64,000 nt of DNA from Listeria immobilis (GCF_014322765.1 NZ_JAASTZ010000012.1:37951-101950), one strand, 5' to 3'; shown: positions 9,249 to 18,921, counted from the first letter of the stretch. Numbers and translations: made by a program. The notes: generated from the letters alone by a model not told the origin.

Positions 9249-9277
9249 AGTATAAGCGCTTTCTTTTCTTTAGTCAA
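9249..9277 (-). promoter_or_regulatory. Promoter of the GH3-GH94 operon
   Basis: On the minus strand TTGACT (9277-9272), 17-bp spacer, TATACT (9254-9249). Predicted start near 9242, about 45 nt before the GH3 ATG. A cre-like sequence (AAGAAAGCGCTTATA, two mismatches to the CcpA consensus) overlaps the -10. Confidence 0.75.
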
Positions 9278-9434
9278 CCAATAAATCAATTCACAAGTGT
9301 AATAAACCGGATTTATCATTTTCTTCTATATTATCCCGCTTTTGCAAATGTTATTCTTTAAAAATAATATGCCTATTAAACCATTGATATACAATGTGTT
9401 TAACTATATTATTAAAAATAATTTTGCAATCCAC

Positions 9435-9449
9435 TTGAAACCGATTACA
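9435..9449. promoter_or_regulatory. CcpA catabolite-responsive element (cre)
   Basis: TTGAAACCGATTACA fits the consensus WTGNAANCGNWNNCW at every defined position and overlaps the -35 of the transporter promoter, a position that would give glucose repression. Binding itself is inferred. Confidence 0.7.
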
Positions 9450-9463
9450 TTATATACTATAAT
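9435..9463 (+). promoter_or_regulatory. Promoter of the binding protein-permease operon
   Basis: TTGAAA (9435-9440), 17-bp spacer, perfect TATAAT (9458-9463); predicted start near 9470. The operator at 9471-9486 sits on the start site. Confidence 0.8.
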
Positions 9464-9470
9464 AACCTTA

Positions 9471-9486
9471 TCGAAACGTTTCTATT
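9471..9486. promoter_or_regulatory. LacI-type operator 2
   Basis: TCGAAACGTTTCTATT, identical over 16 bases to operator 1 and centred on GAAACGTTTC (9473-9482). It covers the predicted start of the plus-strand transcript, so a bound repressor would block initiation. The ~250-bp separation of the two operators would allow looping. Confidence 0.7.
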
Positions 9487-9627
9487 GAATATTCAGTATG
9501 TGAATTAGTTTTCACAATTTGTTTTTCCCCGTACGCAGCAAAACTTGTTTCGTACAACTTGTTTTATTTTCATATACTTCAGTCATAAGGGTTGTTTTGA
9601 AAAAAACCAAAAAATGGAGGAAAAATC

Positions 9628-10869
9628 ATGAAAAAAAAGATGTTTGCACTATTAGCTTTGTTGTTATCACTTAGTTTGGTTCTGATGGCTTGCGGGACGA
9701 AAGATGAGGTAAATTCAAGCGAATCTAAAGTATTAAATGTTTGGGCAATGGGAGACGAAGCAAAATCTTTAAAAGAACTAGCACTGAAATTCACAAAAGA
9801 AACTGGTATTGAAGTAAAAGTTCAAGTTATTCCTTGGGCAAATGCACATGATAAATTATTAACTGCTGTTGCTTCTAAATCTGGCCCTGATGTTGTCCAA
9901 ATGGGAACTACTTGGATGCCAGAATTTGTTGAAGCTGGTGCATTACTGGATATTACAAAAGATGTAGAAAAAAGTGAAAATATGAACCCTGAATTATTTT
10001 TCCCTGGTTCTATCAAAACAACACAATTTGACGGAAAGACGTATGGTGTTCCGTGGTATGCAGAAACCCGTGTACTCTTCTATCGCACCGATTTACTGAA
10101 AAAAGTTGGTTATAATGAAGCACCAAAAACTTGGGAAGAATTATCTGATGCTGCTTTAAAACTTTCAAAACGTGGCAAAGATATGTATGGCTTCTCAGTT
10201 GATCCAAATGAACAAACTACTGGTTTCATTTTTGGTCGTCAAAATGGCTCTCCTTTATTTGATAAAAATGAACAACCTGTTTTCAATAAAGCACCTTTCG
10301 TTGATGCTGTTTCTTACTTAGATAGTTTCATTAAGAACGGTTCTGCCCCAGATACTGATCTTGGTCTAGATGCTTCTCAAAGCTTTGGCGGCGACGGAAT
10401 TGTTCCAATGTTTATGAGTGGTCCTTGGATGGTTAACACTTTAAAAGATACTGCACCTGATATTGATGGTAAATGGGCAACAGCTGTTTTACCTAAAAAA
10501 GAAAATAATCAGTCTAGTCTCGGTGGAGCAAACCTTTCCATATTTAAATATAGTGATAAAAAAGACGATGCTTTGAAATTTATGGATTATATGAGCCAAC
10601 CTGATGTACAACTTTCTTGGTTAAAAGATACTAACTCTATGCCTGCTCGTATGGATGCATGGGAAGATGATATGTTGAAAAACGATCCTTACTACAAAGT
10701 GTTTGGAGAACAAATGAAAACAGCAGAACCAATGCCATTAATTCCACAGTTTGAAGAAATTGCGCAATTATATGGTAAATCTTGGGAACAAATTTATCGT
10801 GGTGGCGCAGATGTGCAAACGCAAATGGATAGTTTTAATGATCAAGTAGAATCGCTACTTAAAAAATAA
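9628..10869 (+). CDS. ABC transporter solute-binding lipoprotein, beta-1,2-glucooligosaccharide type
   Basis: 413 residues. Lipoprotein signal peptide with a lipobox ending LMAC (Cys22 lipidated), then a family 1 extracellular sugar-binding fold (cluster B). Aromatic residues and the WAMGDEA and GGDGIVPMFMSGPW segments are typical of oligosaccharide binders. The equivalent protein in L. innocua was characterised as a binder of beta-1,2-glucooligosaccharides; the same specificity is inferred from locus structure. ATG with a GGAGG ribosome site 8 nt upstream. First gene of the plus-strand operon, preceded by a repressible promoter and followed by a hairpin that separates it from the permeases. 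Confidence 0.9.
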   Translation: MKKKMFALLALLLSLSLVLMACGTKDEVNSSESKVLNVWAMGDEAKSLKELALKFTKETGIEVKVQVIPWANAHDKLLTAVASKSGPDVVQMGTTWMPEFVEAGALLDITKDVEKSENMNPELFFPGSIKTTQFDGKTYGVPWYAETRVLFYRTDLLKKVGYNEAPKTWEELSDAALKLSKRGKDMYGFSVDPNEQTTGFIFGRQNGSPLFDKNEQPVFNKAPFVDAVSYLDSFIKNGSAPDTDLGLDASQSFGGDGIVPMFMSGPWMVNTLKDTAPDIDGKWATAVLPKKENNQSSLGGANLSIFKYSDKKDDALKFMDYMSQPDVQLSWLKDTNSMPARMDAWEDDMLKNDPYYKVFGEQMKTAEPMPLIPQFEEIAQLYGKSWEQIYRGGADVQTQMDSFNDQVESLLKK

Positions 10870-10875
10870 CGAATA

Positions 10876-10924
10876 AAAAGGGCAAATATAGATAGTGCAG
10901 TTATTTGCCCTTTTAGAATGGAAC
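10876..10924 (+). terminator. Intercistronic hairpin between binding protein and permease genes
   Basis: 13-bp perfect stem (AAAAGGGCAAATA / TATTTGCCCTTTT) with a 23-nt loop, directly after the binding-protein stop and ending 8 nt before the first permease start. It could act as a leaky terminator or a 3' stabiliser, giving more binding protein than permease, as in many sugar ABC operons. Confidence 0.7.
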
Positions 10925-10931
10925 TGATGTT

Positions 10932-11825
10932 ATGAAACAATTTCTAAATAAAAACACCCCCTATTTGTTTATTTCGCCAGCGTTGTTTTTACTTCTTCTG
11001 TTTTCGCTACTACCGATTATGCTAGCTTTCGTTATTAGTTTTACAGATATTGATTTAGTCGGGCTCGCGGATTATTCTAAGATTAACTTTATTGGTATTG
11101 ATAATTATGTCAACATTATGCAAGATCCGGTCTTTTTAAAATCGATTTTTAATACCCTCTTCTATGTAGTTATTGGTGTACCCCTTGTTATTATTTGTTC
11201 GCTTGGTATTGCTCTTATGATTAACTTTTCGCAAGCAAAGATTTTTCAATTTTTCCGGTTAATCTTCTACACTCCTTCGATTACAAACGTTGTCGCTGTT
11301 GCAGTTGTTTGGAGTTACTTATATAATCCACGGTTCGGTTTACTTAACTACTTGCTTTCTTTCCTAGATTTAGGACCTGTACCCTGGTTGCAAGACCCAA
11401 CAATCGCGAAACTTTCCTTAATTGTCCTCGCTGTATGGCGGGCAATCGGTGTAAATATGATTATTTTCCTAGCAGCACTTCAAGGCATTCCAAAAGAATA
11501 TTACGAAGCTGCTTCCCTTGATGGAGCAAATAGTCGCCAACAATTATTTAAAATTACAGTTCCCATGCTTCGTTTTGCGATATTCTTTGTAACGGTAACA
11601 ACAATGATTGGTTGGTTACAATTCTTCGAGGAACCTTTTGTTATGACAGAAGGCGGACCTTTAGATAGTACTAATTCTGTTGCCCTTTTCATCTACCAAA
11701 ATGGGTTCCAACTTAGTAAATTTGGATATGCTGCTGCTGGATCATTTATATTATTCATCGCGATTATTATTATCACGCTTATCCAATTCCGAATTCAGCG
11801 CAAAAATAATGACGGGGATATTTAA
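10932..11825 (+). CDS. Sugar ABC transporter permease (MalF-like)
   Basis: 297 residues with six predicted membrane helices and the EAA motif (EYYEAASLDGANSRQQ, residues about 190-205) that contacts the ATPase. Family: binding-protein-dependent sugar permeases of the CUT1 type. Starts 62 bp after the binding-protein stop, and the last codons are 17 bp from the second permease. No ATPase gene is present in the operon, so it probably uses a shared MsmX-type ATPase encoded elsewhere (family knowledge). Confidence 0.92.
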   Translation: MKQFLNKNTPYLFISPALFLLLLFSLLPIMLAFVISFTDIDLVGLADYSKINFIGIDNYVNIMQDPVFLKSIFNTLFYVVIGVPLVIICSLGIALMINFSQAKIFQFFRLIFYTPSITNVVAVAVVWSYLYNPRFGLLNYLLSFLDLGPVPWLQDPTIAKLSLIVLAVWRAIGVNMIIFLAALQGIPKEYYEAASLDGANSRQQLFKITVPMLRFAIFFVTVTTMIGWLQFFEEPFVMTEGGPLDSTNSVALFIYQNGFQLSKFGYAAAGSFILFIAIIIITLIQFRIQRKNNDGDI

Positions 11826-11842
11826 GAGAGGAGTTTTTATAC

Positions 11843-12673
11843 ATGAATCAATATACGCAAAAATCGCGTGGAGCTAAAATTGCTGTCATTACAATTTTGA
11901 CGGTTGGCGGATTCTTTATGATTTTACCGTTCATTTGGATGGTTCTCTCCTCTTTAAAAACGGATGCAGAAATTTTAAAAATCCCGCCTACGATTTGGCC
12001 TGAAACTTTTACGCTAGATAATTTCACGAAACTATTTACAGAGATGGACTTTGCTGTCTATTTAAAAAACACTTTAATCATTGTCTTTTTTTCCTTCTTC
12101 GGATTATTTTTAAATGCAATGGCAGGTTATGGTTTTGCGAAATTTAAATTTAAAGGAAAAAATAAATTATTTTATCTTGTACTTGCAACAATGATGATTC
12201 CTGGACAAGTGACAATGATTCCAGTTTATTTACTACTAAATGCAGCTGGACTTACTAACACAATGACCGGGATTGTACTTCCAGGGCTGGTTGGTGCTTT
12301 TGGGATTTTCTTATTCCGCCAATTTATGTCAACTATCTCAGATGATTTACTTGAGGCAGCACGACTGGATGGTGCGAGTGAGTTTTATATTTTCTGGCGG
12401 ATTATCATTCCTATTTCACGCCCTGTTCTCGCGGTACAAGGAATTCTTACCTTTATTGCTGGTTGGAACTCGTTCTTATGGCCATTAATTATTGCTAATG
12501 ACGAGAAGTTCTACACATTATCAGTTGGCTTACAACTTTTAAAAGGACAATATGGCAGCAATTACGCACTTCAAATGGCTGGGGCAACTTTCATGGTTAT
12601 CCCGATTATCTTGATTTTTATGACTTTCCAAAAGTATATTTTAAAAGGATTCAATGTTTCTGGAATGAAATAA
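11843..12673 (+). CDS. Sugar ABC transporter permease (MalG-like)
   Basis: 276 residues, six membrane helices, EAA motif LLEAARLDGASEFY near residues 170-183, and the C-terminal GFNVSGMK ending common in CUT1 MalG-type permeases. Pairs with the preceding MalF-like permease to form the membrane channel. Good ribosome site (GAGAGGAG) about 10 nt before the ATG. Last gene of the operon, followed by a strong bidirectional terminator. Confidence 0.93.
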   Translation: MNQYTQKSRGAKIAVITILTVGGFFMILPFIWMVLSSLKTDAEILKIPPTIWPETFTLDNFTKLFTEMDFAVYLKNTLIIVFFSFFGLFLNAMAGYGFAKFKFKGKNKLFYLVLATMMIPGQVTMIPVYLLLNAAGLTNTMTGIVLPGLVGAFGIFLFRQFMSTISDDLLEAARLDGASEFYIFWRIIIPISRPVLAVQGILTFIAGWNSFLWPLIIANDEKFYTLSVGLQLLKGQYGSNYALQMAGATFMVIPIILIFMTFQKYILKGFNVSGMK

Positions 12674-12683
12674 TTGGACAAGC

Positions 12684-12716
12684 AAAAAGCTTATTCGAAT
12701 ACCGAATAAGCTTTTT
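12684..12716. terminator. Bidirectional terminator between sugar permease and gltD
   Basis: Stem AAAAAGCTTATTCG / CGAATAAGCTTTTT with a short loop, with A-runs on one side and T-runs on the other, so it can stop both converging transcripts. Confidence 0.9.
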
Positions 12717-12722
12717 GTCTTA

Positions 12723-14192
12723 TTAAGGTAAAAAAGTTTCTCCCATCAAGTAAAAGTCCACTTCCCTAGCTGCTTCACGACCTTCTGCAATAGCTGTTAC
12801 GACTAGACTTTGACCATGACGAGCATCACCACAAGCGAAGACACCTTCTTCATTTGTGCGATAGAATCCTTTCGCCGCATCAATGGTATGACGGTCTGTT
12901 TTATTTACGCCGAAATTGGTAAAAATATCTTCTGTTGTTCCGGCAAATCCGATGGCAATTAAAACCATATCTACTTCGAAAAATTTCTCACTACCTTCTA
13001 CTGGTGTATATTTTCTAGTTTCTTTATCTTCCACTACTTCGACAGTATGAAGTCCAGTGAGATTGCCGTCTACATCTTTTTCGAATGCAGTTGTGTTAAT
13101 CAAATACTCACGTGGGTCTTTTCCATAAACAGCCTCAGCTTCTTCGTGGGCATAGTCCATTTTAAAAACACGTGGGTATTGTGGCCATGGGTTTTCACCG
13201 GCACGTAATTCTGGTAATTTGTCTTGAATCCCAAATTGATAAATACTTTTTGCACCTTGTCTAAGGGCTGTTGCAACACAATCTGCTCCAGTATCTCCCC
13301 CACCAATGATGACAACATTTTTTCCTTTAGCTGAAAGGGTTTGGACACCGCCATTATCTAAGTTATCCCGCGTACTTTGCGTTAAATACGGTACTGCAAA
13401 ATGAATTCCTTTAGCATCACGTCCAGCTAGAGGGATATCACGTGCATTGCCAGCGCCAGTTGCTAACACTACAGAATCATATTCACTGCGTAGCTCAGCA
13501 AAACTAATATCACTTCCAGCTGCAACTCCAGTAATAAATTCAATTCCTTCTTCTGCCATCAAATTCACTCGGCGGGTTACTTGTTCTTTTTCCAGTTTCA
13601 TCGTTGGAATGCCATACATTAACAAACCACCAACACGATCACTTTTTTCAAATACGGTAACACTATGTCCGGCTTGATTTAATTGATCGGCACAAGCTAA
13701 ACCAGCTGGTCCTGAACCGATAACAGCAATTCTTTTACCTGTACGATGTTTTGGGGGGGATGGTTTAATCCAGCCTTCTTCAAAACCACGATCAATAATT
13801 GCTTTTTCAATTGATTTAATTCCTACTGCTGGTTCAGAAATTGCGACAGTACAACCACCTTCACATGGTGCTGGACAAATCCGACCGGTAAATTCAGGGA
13901 AATTATTCGTTTTTAAGAGTAATTGCAATGCTTCATACCAATCGCCTCGATAAACAGCATCGTTCCATTCTGGGATTAAATTATGCAGTGGGCAGCCTGA
14001 TACGCCATTTTTAATTTCCATACCAACGCTACAAAATGGTACACCGCAATCCATACATCTTGCCGCTTGCAAAGTTAAATCAGCTGCTGGCATTGGCAAA
14101 CTATATTCATTCCAGTCACGCGTCCGGCTTTTTGGATCTCGTCCTGGTGCTGGAATTCGATCATATTCGATAAATCCAGTTGCTTTTCCCAT
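12723..14192 (-). CDS. gltD: Glutamate synthase small (beta) subunit
   Basis: 489 residues. It passes electrons from NADPH to the large subunit for conversion of glutamine and 2-oxoglutarate to two glutamates. The N-terminal third carries the cysteine sets CMDCGVPFC and CPAPCEGGC for two 4Fe-4S clusters. Two dinucleotide sites follow: VIGSGPAGLAC (FAD, about residue 153) and VVIIGGGDTGADC (NADPH, about 294). The C-terminus has the GDARHGQSLVVTAI FAD contact. It is 14 bp downstream of gltB in one operon. Confidence 0.97.
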   Translation of the reverse strand: MGKATGFIEYDRIPAPGRDPKSRTRDWNEYSLPMPAADLTLQAARCMDCGVPFCSVGMEIKNGVSGCPLHNLIPEWNDAVYRGDWYEALQLLLKTNNFPEFTGRICPAPCEGGCTVAISEPAVGIKSIEKAIIDRGFEEGWIKPSPPKHRTGKRIAVIGSGPAGLACADQLNQAGHSVTVFEKSDRVGGLLMYGIPTMKLEKEQVTRRVNLMAEEGIEFITGVAAGSDISFAELRSEYDSVVLATGAGNARDIPLAGRDAKGIHFAVPYLTQSTRDNLDNGGVQTLSAKGKNVVIIGGGDTGADCVATALRQGAKSIYQFGIQDKLPELRAGENPWPQYPRVFKMDYAHEEAEAVYGKDPREYLINTTAFEKDVDGNLTGLHTVEVVEDKETRKYTPVEGSEKFFEVDMVLIAIGFAGTTEDIFTNFGVNKTDRHTIDAAKGFYRTNEEGVFACGDARHGQSLVVTAIAEGREAAREVDFYLMGETFLP

Positions 14193-14206
14193 ATTTCCAC
14201 TCCTCT

Positions 14207-17200
14207 CTATTTCGCCATAATAGCCGTTAGTTTGCCATCTTTATGTTCATAAAAAGCTTGTAATTCTGCTTCATCATGCGTTTGACCAGCATGCTCCAAT
14301 GTTTCAATCCGCGTTAGCATCATCTCATATTCATTTGGAATAACAAACAGGAAGTTCTCCTTTTCTGTTTCCCAGTTTTGAAGAATCATTTGAGCAAATT
14401 CACTTCCGGTCCAGCTAGCATGTTGTTCAATTAGCTGCTTTAATTTTGCTGCTTCTTTATTAGTAGATACAGCACGACTATTTACGAGTTCATGATTAAT
14501 TTTTGCTTGCGTGCTCTGCTTATTAGTTGTATAAATATAGGCACTTCCACCAGACATACCAGCTGCAAAGTTTTCGCCAATTTCTCCGAGAATAACTACT
14601 GCGCCCCCTGTCATATATTCACAACCATTGTCGCCAATACCTTCAACGACTGCTGTTGCACCACTATTTCTTACTGCAAACCGGGCTCCAGCACGACCAT
14701 GCATATAAGCTTCTCCGCCAGTTGCACCATAAAGCGTTACATTTCCTACTATCGCTGAATCATGTGGGTTAATCGGTGTCTTTTTATTTGGACTTACGAT
14801 TAGTTTACCGCCAGATAATCCTTTTCCGAAGTAATCATTTGCATCTCCGTGAATTCGGAGCGTCATTCCAAGTGGTGTATAGGCGCCGAAACTCTGACCA
14901 GCTGAACCAGTAAATTCAAGCGAGATTGTATCTTCTGGTAACCCTGCTGCTCCGTATTTCTTGCTTATAAATGAACCAGCAATTGTTCCAATGGCACGGT
15001 CGACATTACGTACATTAAAGGAACCCGTCACTTTTTCTGCATTTTCTAAAGCTGGCTTAATTAATGGGACAATTTCACGCATATCAAGTGTTTGCTCTAT
15101 TTTATGATCTTGTTGTTTTGTACAATATTGGACTTGGTTTTTATAAAAATCATCACTATAAAGCATTTTCGAAAAATCGATGTATTTCGCTTTCCAATGA
15201 GCTTCTTTTTTCTCATGTGTTTTCAAAAATTCTTTATGGCCGATAACTTCTTTTAAACTTCTAAAGCCAAGTTCCGCCATCATCTCGCGCATCTCTTCTA
15301 CAATAAAGTGAAAGAAATTTACCACATAATCTGCAGAACCATTAAATTTCTTGCGTAGTTCTGGGTTTTGAGTAGCCACACCGACCGGACAAGTATCCAA
15401 ATGGCAAACACGCATCATCACGCAACCAAGTGTTACAAGTGGCGCCGTTGCAAAACCAAATTCTTCTGCTCCAAGCATTGCAGCAACTAATACATCTTTT
15501 CCAGTCATTAGTTTGCCATCTGTTTCTACAACTACTTTATTACGCAAACCATTTAGAAGTAGTGTTTGATGGGTTTCTGCTAATCCGATTTCCCATGGAA
15601 CACCAGCATGGCGAATACTAGTTCTTGCTGCCGCCCCCGTTCCACCTTCATAACCACTAACAAGTATGACATCTGCATTACCTTTTGCTACACCAGCAGC
15701 AATCGTCCCAATACCAGTTTTCGAAACTAATTTCACGTTAATACGAGCGTTTTGATTGGCATTTTTTAAATCAAAAATTAGTTGTGATAGATCTTCAATG
15801 GAGTATATATCATGATGTGGAGGTGGTGAAATAAGTCCAACACCAGTCGTTGAACCACGTGTTTTGGAAATCCACGGATATACTTTTTTCCCTGGTAAAT
15901 GTCCTCCTTCTCCAGGTTTTGCCCCTTGAGCCATCTTAATTTGCAATTCTTCTGCATTCACTAAATAATGACTTGTCACTCCAAAACGACCTGAAGCAAT
16001 TTGCTTAATCGCACTTCTTCGCCAGTCGCCATTTGCATCTGGGGTAAAACGATTAGGATTTTCTCCACCTTCTCCACTATTACTTTTCCCACCAATTCGG
16101 TTCATCGCAATAGCAAGTGCCTCATGAGCTTCCTGACTAATCGATCCATATGACATTGCACCTGATTTAAATCGCTTAAAAATAGCCTCTGCTGGCTCTA
16201 CCTCATCAAGTGGAATCGGTTTGCGATCACTTGTAAATGTTAATAATCCTCTTAAAAATGCATTATTTTGATTTTGCATTAAATCAGAATAAAGATTATA
16301 AGTTTCACGGTCATTTTCTCTTGTAGCTTGTTGCAACGAATGAATTGCAAGCGGATTATACGCGTGGTATTCTCCGTTTGAGCGCCACTGGTATTCTCCA
16401 CCAGTATTTAGAGTAAAACTTTGGTAGCCAATATCATGATATGCTTCTCTATGACGCAACCAGGCTTCCTGCGCAATAATAGAAAGTGGAATCCCGCCAA
16501 TTTGAGAAGCAGTTCCTGGGAAGAAGCTAGCAATAACATCGTCCCCAATACCAATAGCTTCAAAAATCTGCGCGCCACGATAACTTTGAACAGTTGAAAT
16601 ACCCATTTTGGACATGATTTTTAGAATTCCGTCCGTAATCGCTTCAATATAACGGCTCTCTGCTTCATCCAGAGAAAATCCTTTTAAGCGGTCTTCTTGT
16701 ATCAAGCCAGCAAATGTATCAATCGCTAAACTAGGGAAAACTGCATCTGCTCCGTAGCCAATTAAAAGCGCACATTGATGAACATCTCGCGCTTCTGAAG
16801 TTTTTACAATGATACTTACTTTAGTTCTTGTTCCAGATTTTACTAAATGATGATGTAATCCACTTACTGCTAAAAGTGAAGGAATTCCAATAAAATCAGC
16901 ATTTACACCGTCATCATCAAGAACGATTAATTCTGTTCCTTCTGCAACTTTTTGGTCTGCCATCGCAAATAATTTCGCCAGCGTCTTATCTAAGTCATCT
17001 CTTTCTTCCGCTTGAAATAAAATTGGAAGTGTTACTGTTGGTTTGGCAAATTTTGTTTGAGATAGCAAAGCATTGAATTCCTTCCGAGATAAAATCGGCG
17101 TTTTCAAGCGAATTCGCTTAGCATTTTTTGCCGTCGGATTTAAAATATTACCCTCATCCCCAAGCAGTGTCATAGCAGATGTTACCGTCTCTTCACGAAT

Positions 17201-18799
17201 TCCATCAATTGGTGGATTTGTTACTTGCGCAAAAAGTTGTTTAAAATAGTTAAATAACACTTGTGGTCGCTGGCTTAAAACTGCAAGTGGCGCATCATAT
17301 CCCATCGCGCCCATTGGATCTTTTTTCTCAGTAACCATTGGAATTAGTATTTTATTTAGTTCATCTTGGGTATAACCAAACGCCCGTTGTTTTTTAAAGC
17401 GTTCGGATTTTTCCATTGATTGATAGTCTAATTCTTCTTTTAGAAGGTCAGCAATTTCTGTCATTTCCTCATCTAGCCATTCACGATAAGGTTTATCTGT
17501 TGTTAATTTATCTTTTAATTCTTTATCAGTAACGATTCTTCCCTCTTCTAAATCAATTAACAACATGGTTCCAGCTCCAACGGTTTCTTTGCGAATAATT
17601 TCACTCGGATCCACTGGTACTACACCTGTTTCTGAAGAATAAATGATTGTATGGTCTTTTGTTTCATAATAGCGAGCAGGTCGTAATCCATTTCTATCTA
17701 AAATCGTGCCAATTACTCGACCGTTAGTAAAAGAAATCGAAGTAGGTCCATCCCACGGCTCCATCAGAGTACTATGATATTCATAAAAAGCACGTTTTGG
17801 ATCTGTCATATGCGGATTTTTATCCCATGGTTCGGGAATAAGCATCATAGCAGCATGAGGTAACGAACGGCCAGATTGGATTAAAAACTCCAAAGCATTA
17901 TCTAACGTCGCTGAATCACTACCACTTTCATCAATAACAGGTAGTAATTTAGCTAAATCCTTACCAAAAAGGGCCGAGTCTGCTCTTTTCTCTCGTGCTT
18001 TCATCCAATTAACATTGCCACGTTGCGTATTAATTTCTCCATTATGAATTAAATAACGATATGGATGCGCTCGTTCCCAACTAGGAAAAGTATTCGTTGA
18101 AAAACGTGAATGAACTAACGCGAAAGCAGATAAATATGCTGAGTCTGCTAAATCTAAATAGTATTGATTAATTTGTTCTGGTAATAACATTCCTTTAAAA
18201 ATAATTGTTCTTGTAGATAGACTAGGGACATAAAAAGTCTCTGTTATTTTTTCTGAAGTACTGGCAAATTTCTCGATTTGTTTTCTAAATAAATAAAGTG
18301 CTCGTTCAAAGCCGGCCTCGTCTAGTTTGGCATTTTTTTGAATAAATAGTTGATAAATCGCTGGTTCTGTTTTTTGTGCACCAGCGCCAACTTTTGTTAC
18401 ATCTGTCGGCAATTTGCGCCATCCTAAAAAGAGCTGTCCTTCTACGGCAATTAGTTTTTCTGCTTCCGCCATAAGAAGTTCTCGCTCAGTTTTATTTTGT
18501 GGAAAATTAAACATTCCTACTGCATAATGATATTTTTCAGGTAATTCAATACCTAATTTAGTACATTCTCGTCGAAAGAAAGAATCAGAAATCTCAAGTA
18601 AAATACCAGCACCATCGCCTGTATCTCCACCAACTTCTCCACCGCGGTGTTTTAACTGGCAAAGCATGTGGATACCTTGCTCAACGATTTTATGAGAAGA
18701 AATCTTTTTAATATTAGCCACAAATCCAATGCCACAAGCATCATGCTCATTTTCCGGATTATATAGACCGTGCTTTTTTGGTAAATTAGTTTGTTTCAT
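14207..18799 (-). CDS. gltB: Glutamate synthase large (alpha) subunit
   Basis: 1530 residues, the normal size. The class II glutaminase domain starts at Cys22 (HDACGIGF); the first 21 residues are a propeptide expected to be removed to expose the catalytic Cys. Then come the central domain, the FMN-binding synthase domain (GGKSNSGEGGE, KPGEGGHLPG) with the 3Fe-4S cysteines in CVMMRVCHLDTCPVG, and the C-terminal beta-helix with GGEAYMHGRAGARF repeats. The ATG has a GAGGAGG ribosome site. Divergent from gltC, the presumed LysR activator. Confidence 0.97.
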   Translation of the reverse strand: MKQTNLPKKHGLYNPENEHDACGIGFVANIKKISSHKIVEQGIHMLCQLKHRGGEVGGDTGDGAGILLEISDSFFRRECTKLGIELPEKYHYAVGMFNFPQNKTERELLMAEAEKLIAVEGQLFLGWRKLPTDVTKVGAGAQKTEPAIYQLFIQKNAKLDEAGFERALYLFRKQIEKFASTSEKITETFYVPSLSTRTIIFKGMLLPEQINQYYLDLADSAYLSAFALVHSRFSTNTFPSWERAHPYRYLIHNGEINTQRGNVNWMKAREKRADSALFGKDLAKLLPVIDESGSDSATLDNALEFLIQSGRSLPHAAMMLIPEPWDKNPHMTDPKRAFYEYHSTLMEPWDGPTSISFTNGRVIGTILDRNGLRPARYYETKDHTIIYSSETGVVPVDPSEIIRKETVGAGTMLLIDLEEGRIVTDKELKDKLTTDKPYREWLDEEMTEIADLLKEELDYQSMEKSERFKKQRAFGYTQDELNKILIPMVTEKKDPMGAMGYDAPLAVLSQRPQVLFNYFKQLFAQVTNPPIDGIREETVTSAMTLLGDEGNILNPTAKNAKRIRLKTPILSRKEFNALLSQTKFAKPTVTLPILFQAEERDDLDKTLAKLFAMADQKVAEGTELIVLDDDGVNADFIGIPSLLAVSGLHHHLVKSGTRTKVSIIVKTSEARDVHQCALLIGYGADAVFPSLAIDTFAGLIQEDRLKGFSLDEAESRYIEAITDGILKIMSKMGISTVQSYRGAQIFEAIGIGDDVIASFFPGTASQIGGIPLSIIAQEAWLRHREAYHDIGYQSFTLNTGGEYQWRSNGEYHAYNPLAIHSLQQATRENDRETYNLYSDLMQNQNNAFLRGLLTFTSDRKPIPLDEVEPAEAIFKRFKSGAMSYGSISQEAHEALAIAMNRIGGKSNSGEGGENPNRFTPDANGDWRRSAIKQIASGRFGVTSHYLVNAEELQIKMAQGAKPGEGGHLPGKKVYPWISKTRGSTTGVGLISPPPHHDIYSIEDLSQLIFDLKNANQNARINVKLVSKTGIGTIAAGVAKGNADVILVSGYEGGTGAAARTSIRHAGVPWEIGLAETHQTLLLNGLRNKVVVETDGKLMTGKDVLVAAMLGAEEFGFATAPLVTLGCVMMRVCHLDTCPVGVATQNPELRKKFNGSADYVVNFFHFIVEEMREMMAELGFRSLKEVIGHKEFLKTHEKKEAHWKAKYIDFSKMLYSDDFYKNQVQYCTKQQDHKIEQTLDMREIVPLIKPALENAEKVTGSFNVRNVDRAIGTIAGSFISKKYGAAGLPEDTISLEFTGSAGQSFGAYTPLGMTLRIHGDANDYFGKGLSGGKLIVSPNKKTPINPHDSAIVGNVTLYGATGGEAYMHGRAGARFAVRNSGATAVVEGIGDNGCEYMTGGAVVILGEIGENFAAGMSGGSAYIYTTNKQSTQAKINHELVNSRAVSTNKEAAKLKQLIEQHASWTGSEFAQMILQNWETEKENFLFVIPNEYEMMLTRIETLEHAGQTHDEAELQAFYEHKDGKLTAIMAK

Positions 18800-18921
18800 T
18801 TTAGTTCCTCCTCTTCAAAAATGGAATCTTCCAATATATATCACAGGAATTGTACAAATTGACTGACAATTCAATTCCGAATTAGTTTACCTTACATTTC
18901 TTGTAGTATCTATTTTATTCC

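Larger units (their letters stand above)
9197..9627. other. Divergent control region of the beta-1,2-glucan locus
   Basis: 431 bp between the GH3 gene (minus) and the binding-protein gene (plus). It holds two sigma-A promoters pointing outward, two identical GAAACGTTTC palindromes just downstream of each predicted start site, and a CcpA-type site. The remainder is AT-rich with no ORF. The plus transcript would have an untranslated leader of about 155 nt (from about 9470) in which I see no recognisable riboswitch. Confidence 0.75.

Noticed and set aside
12273..12488. 71-codon ORF inside the MalG-like permease
   Set aside because: Overlapping frame of a conserved membrane protein, no ribosome site.
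14492..14758. 88-codon plus-strand ORF inside gltB
   Set aside because: Antisense of a conserved domain, no ribosome site.
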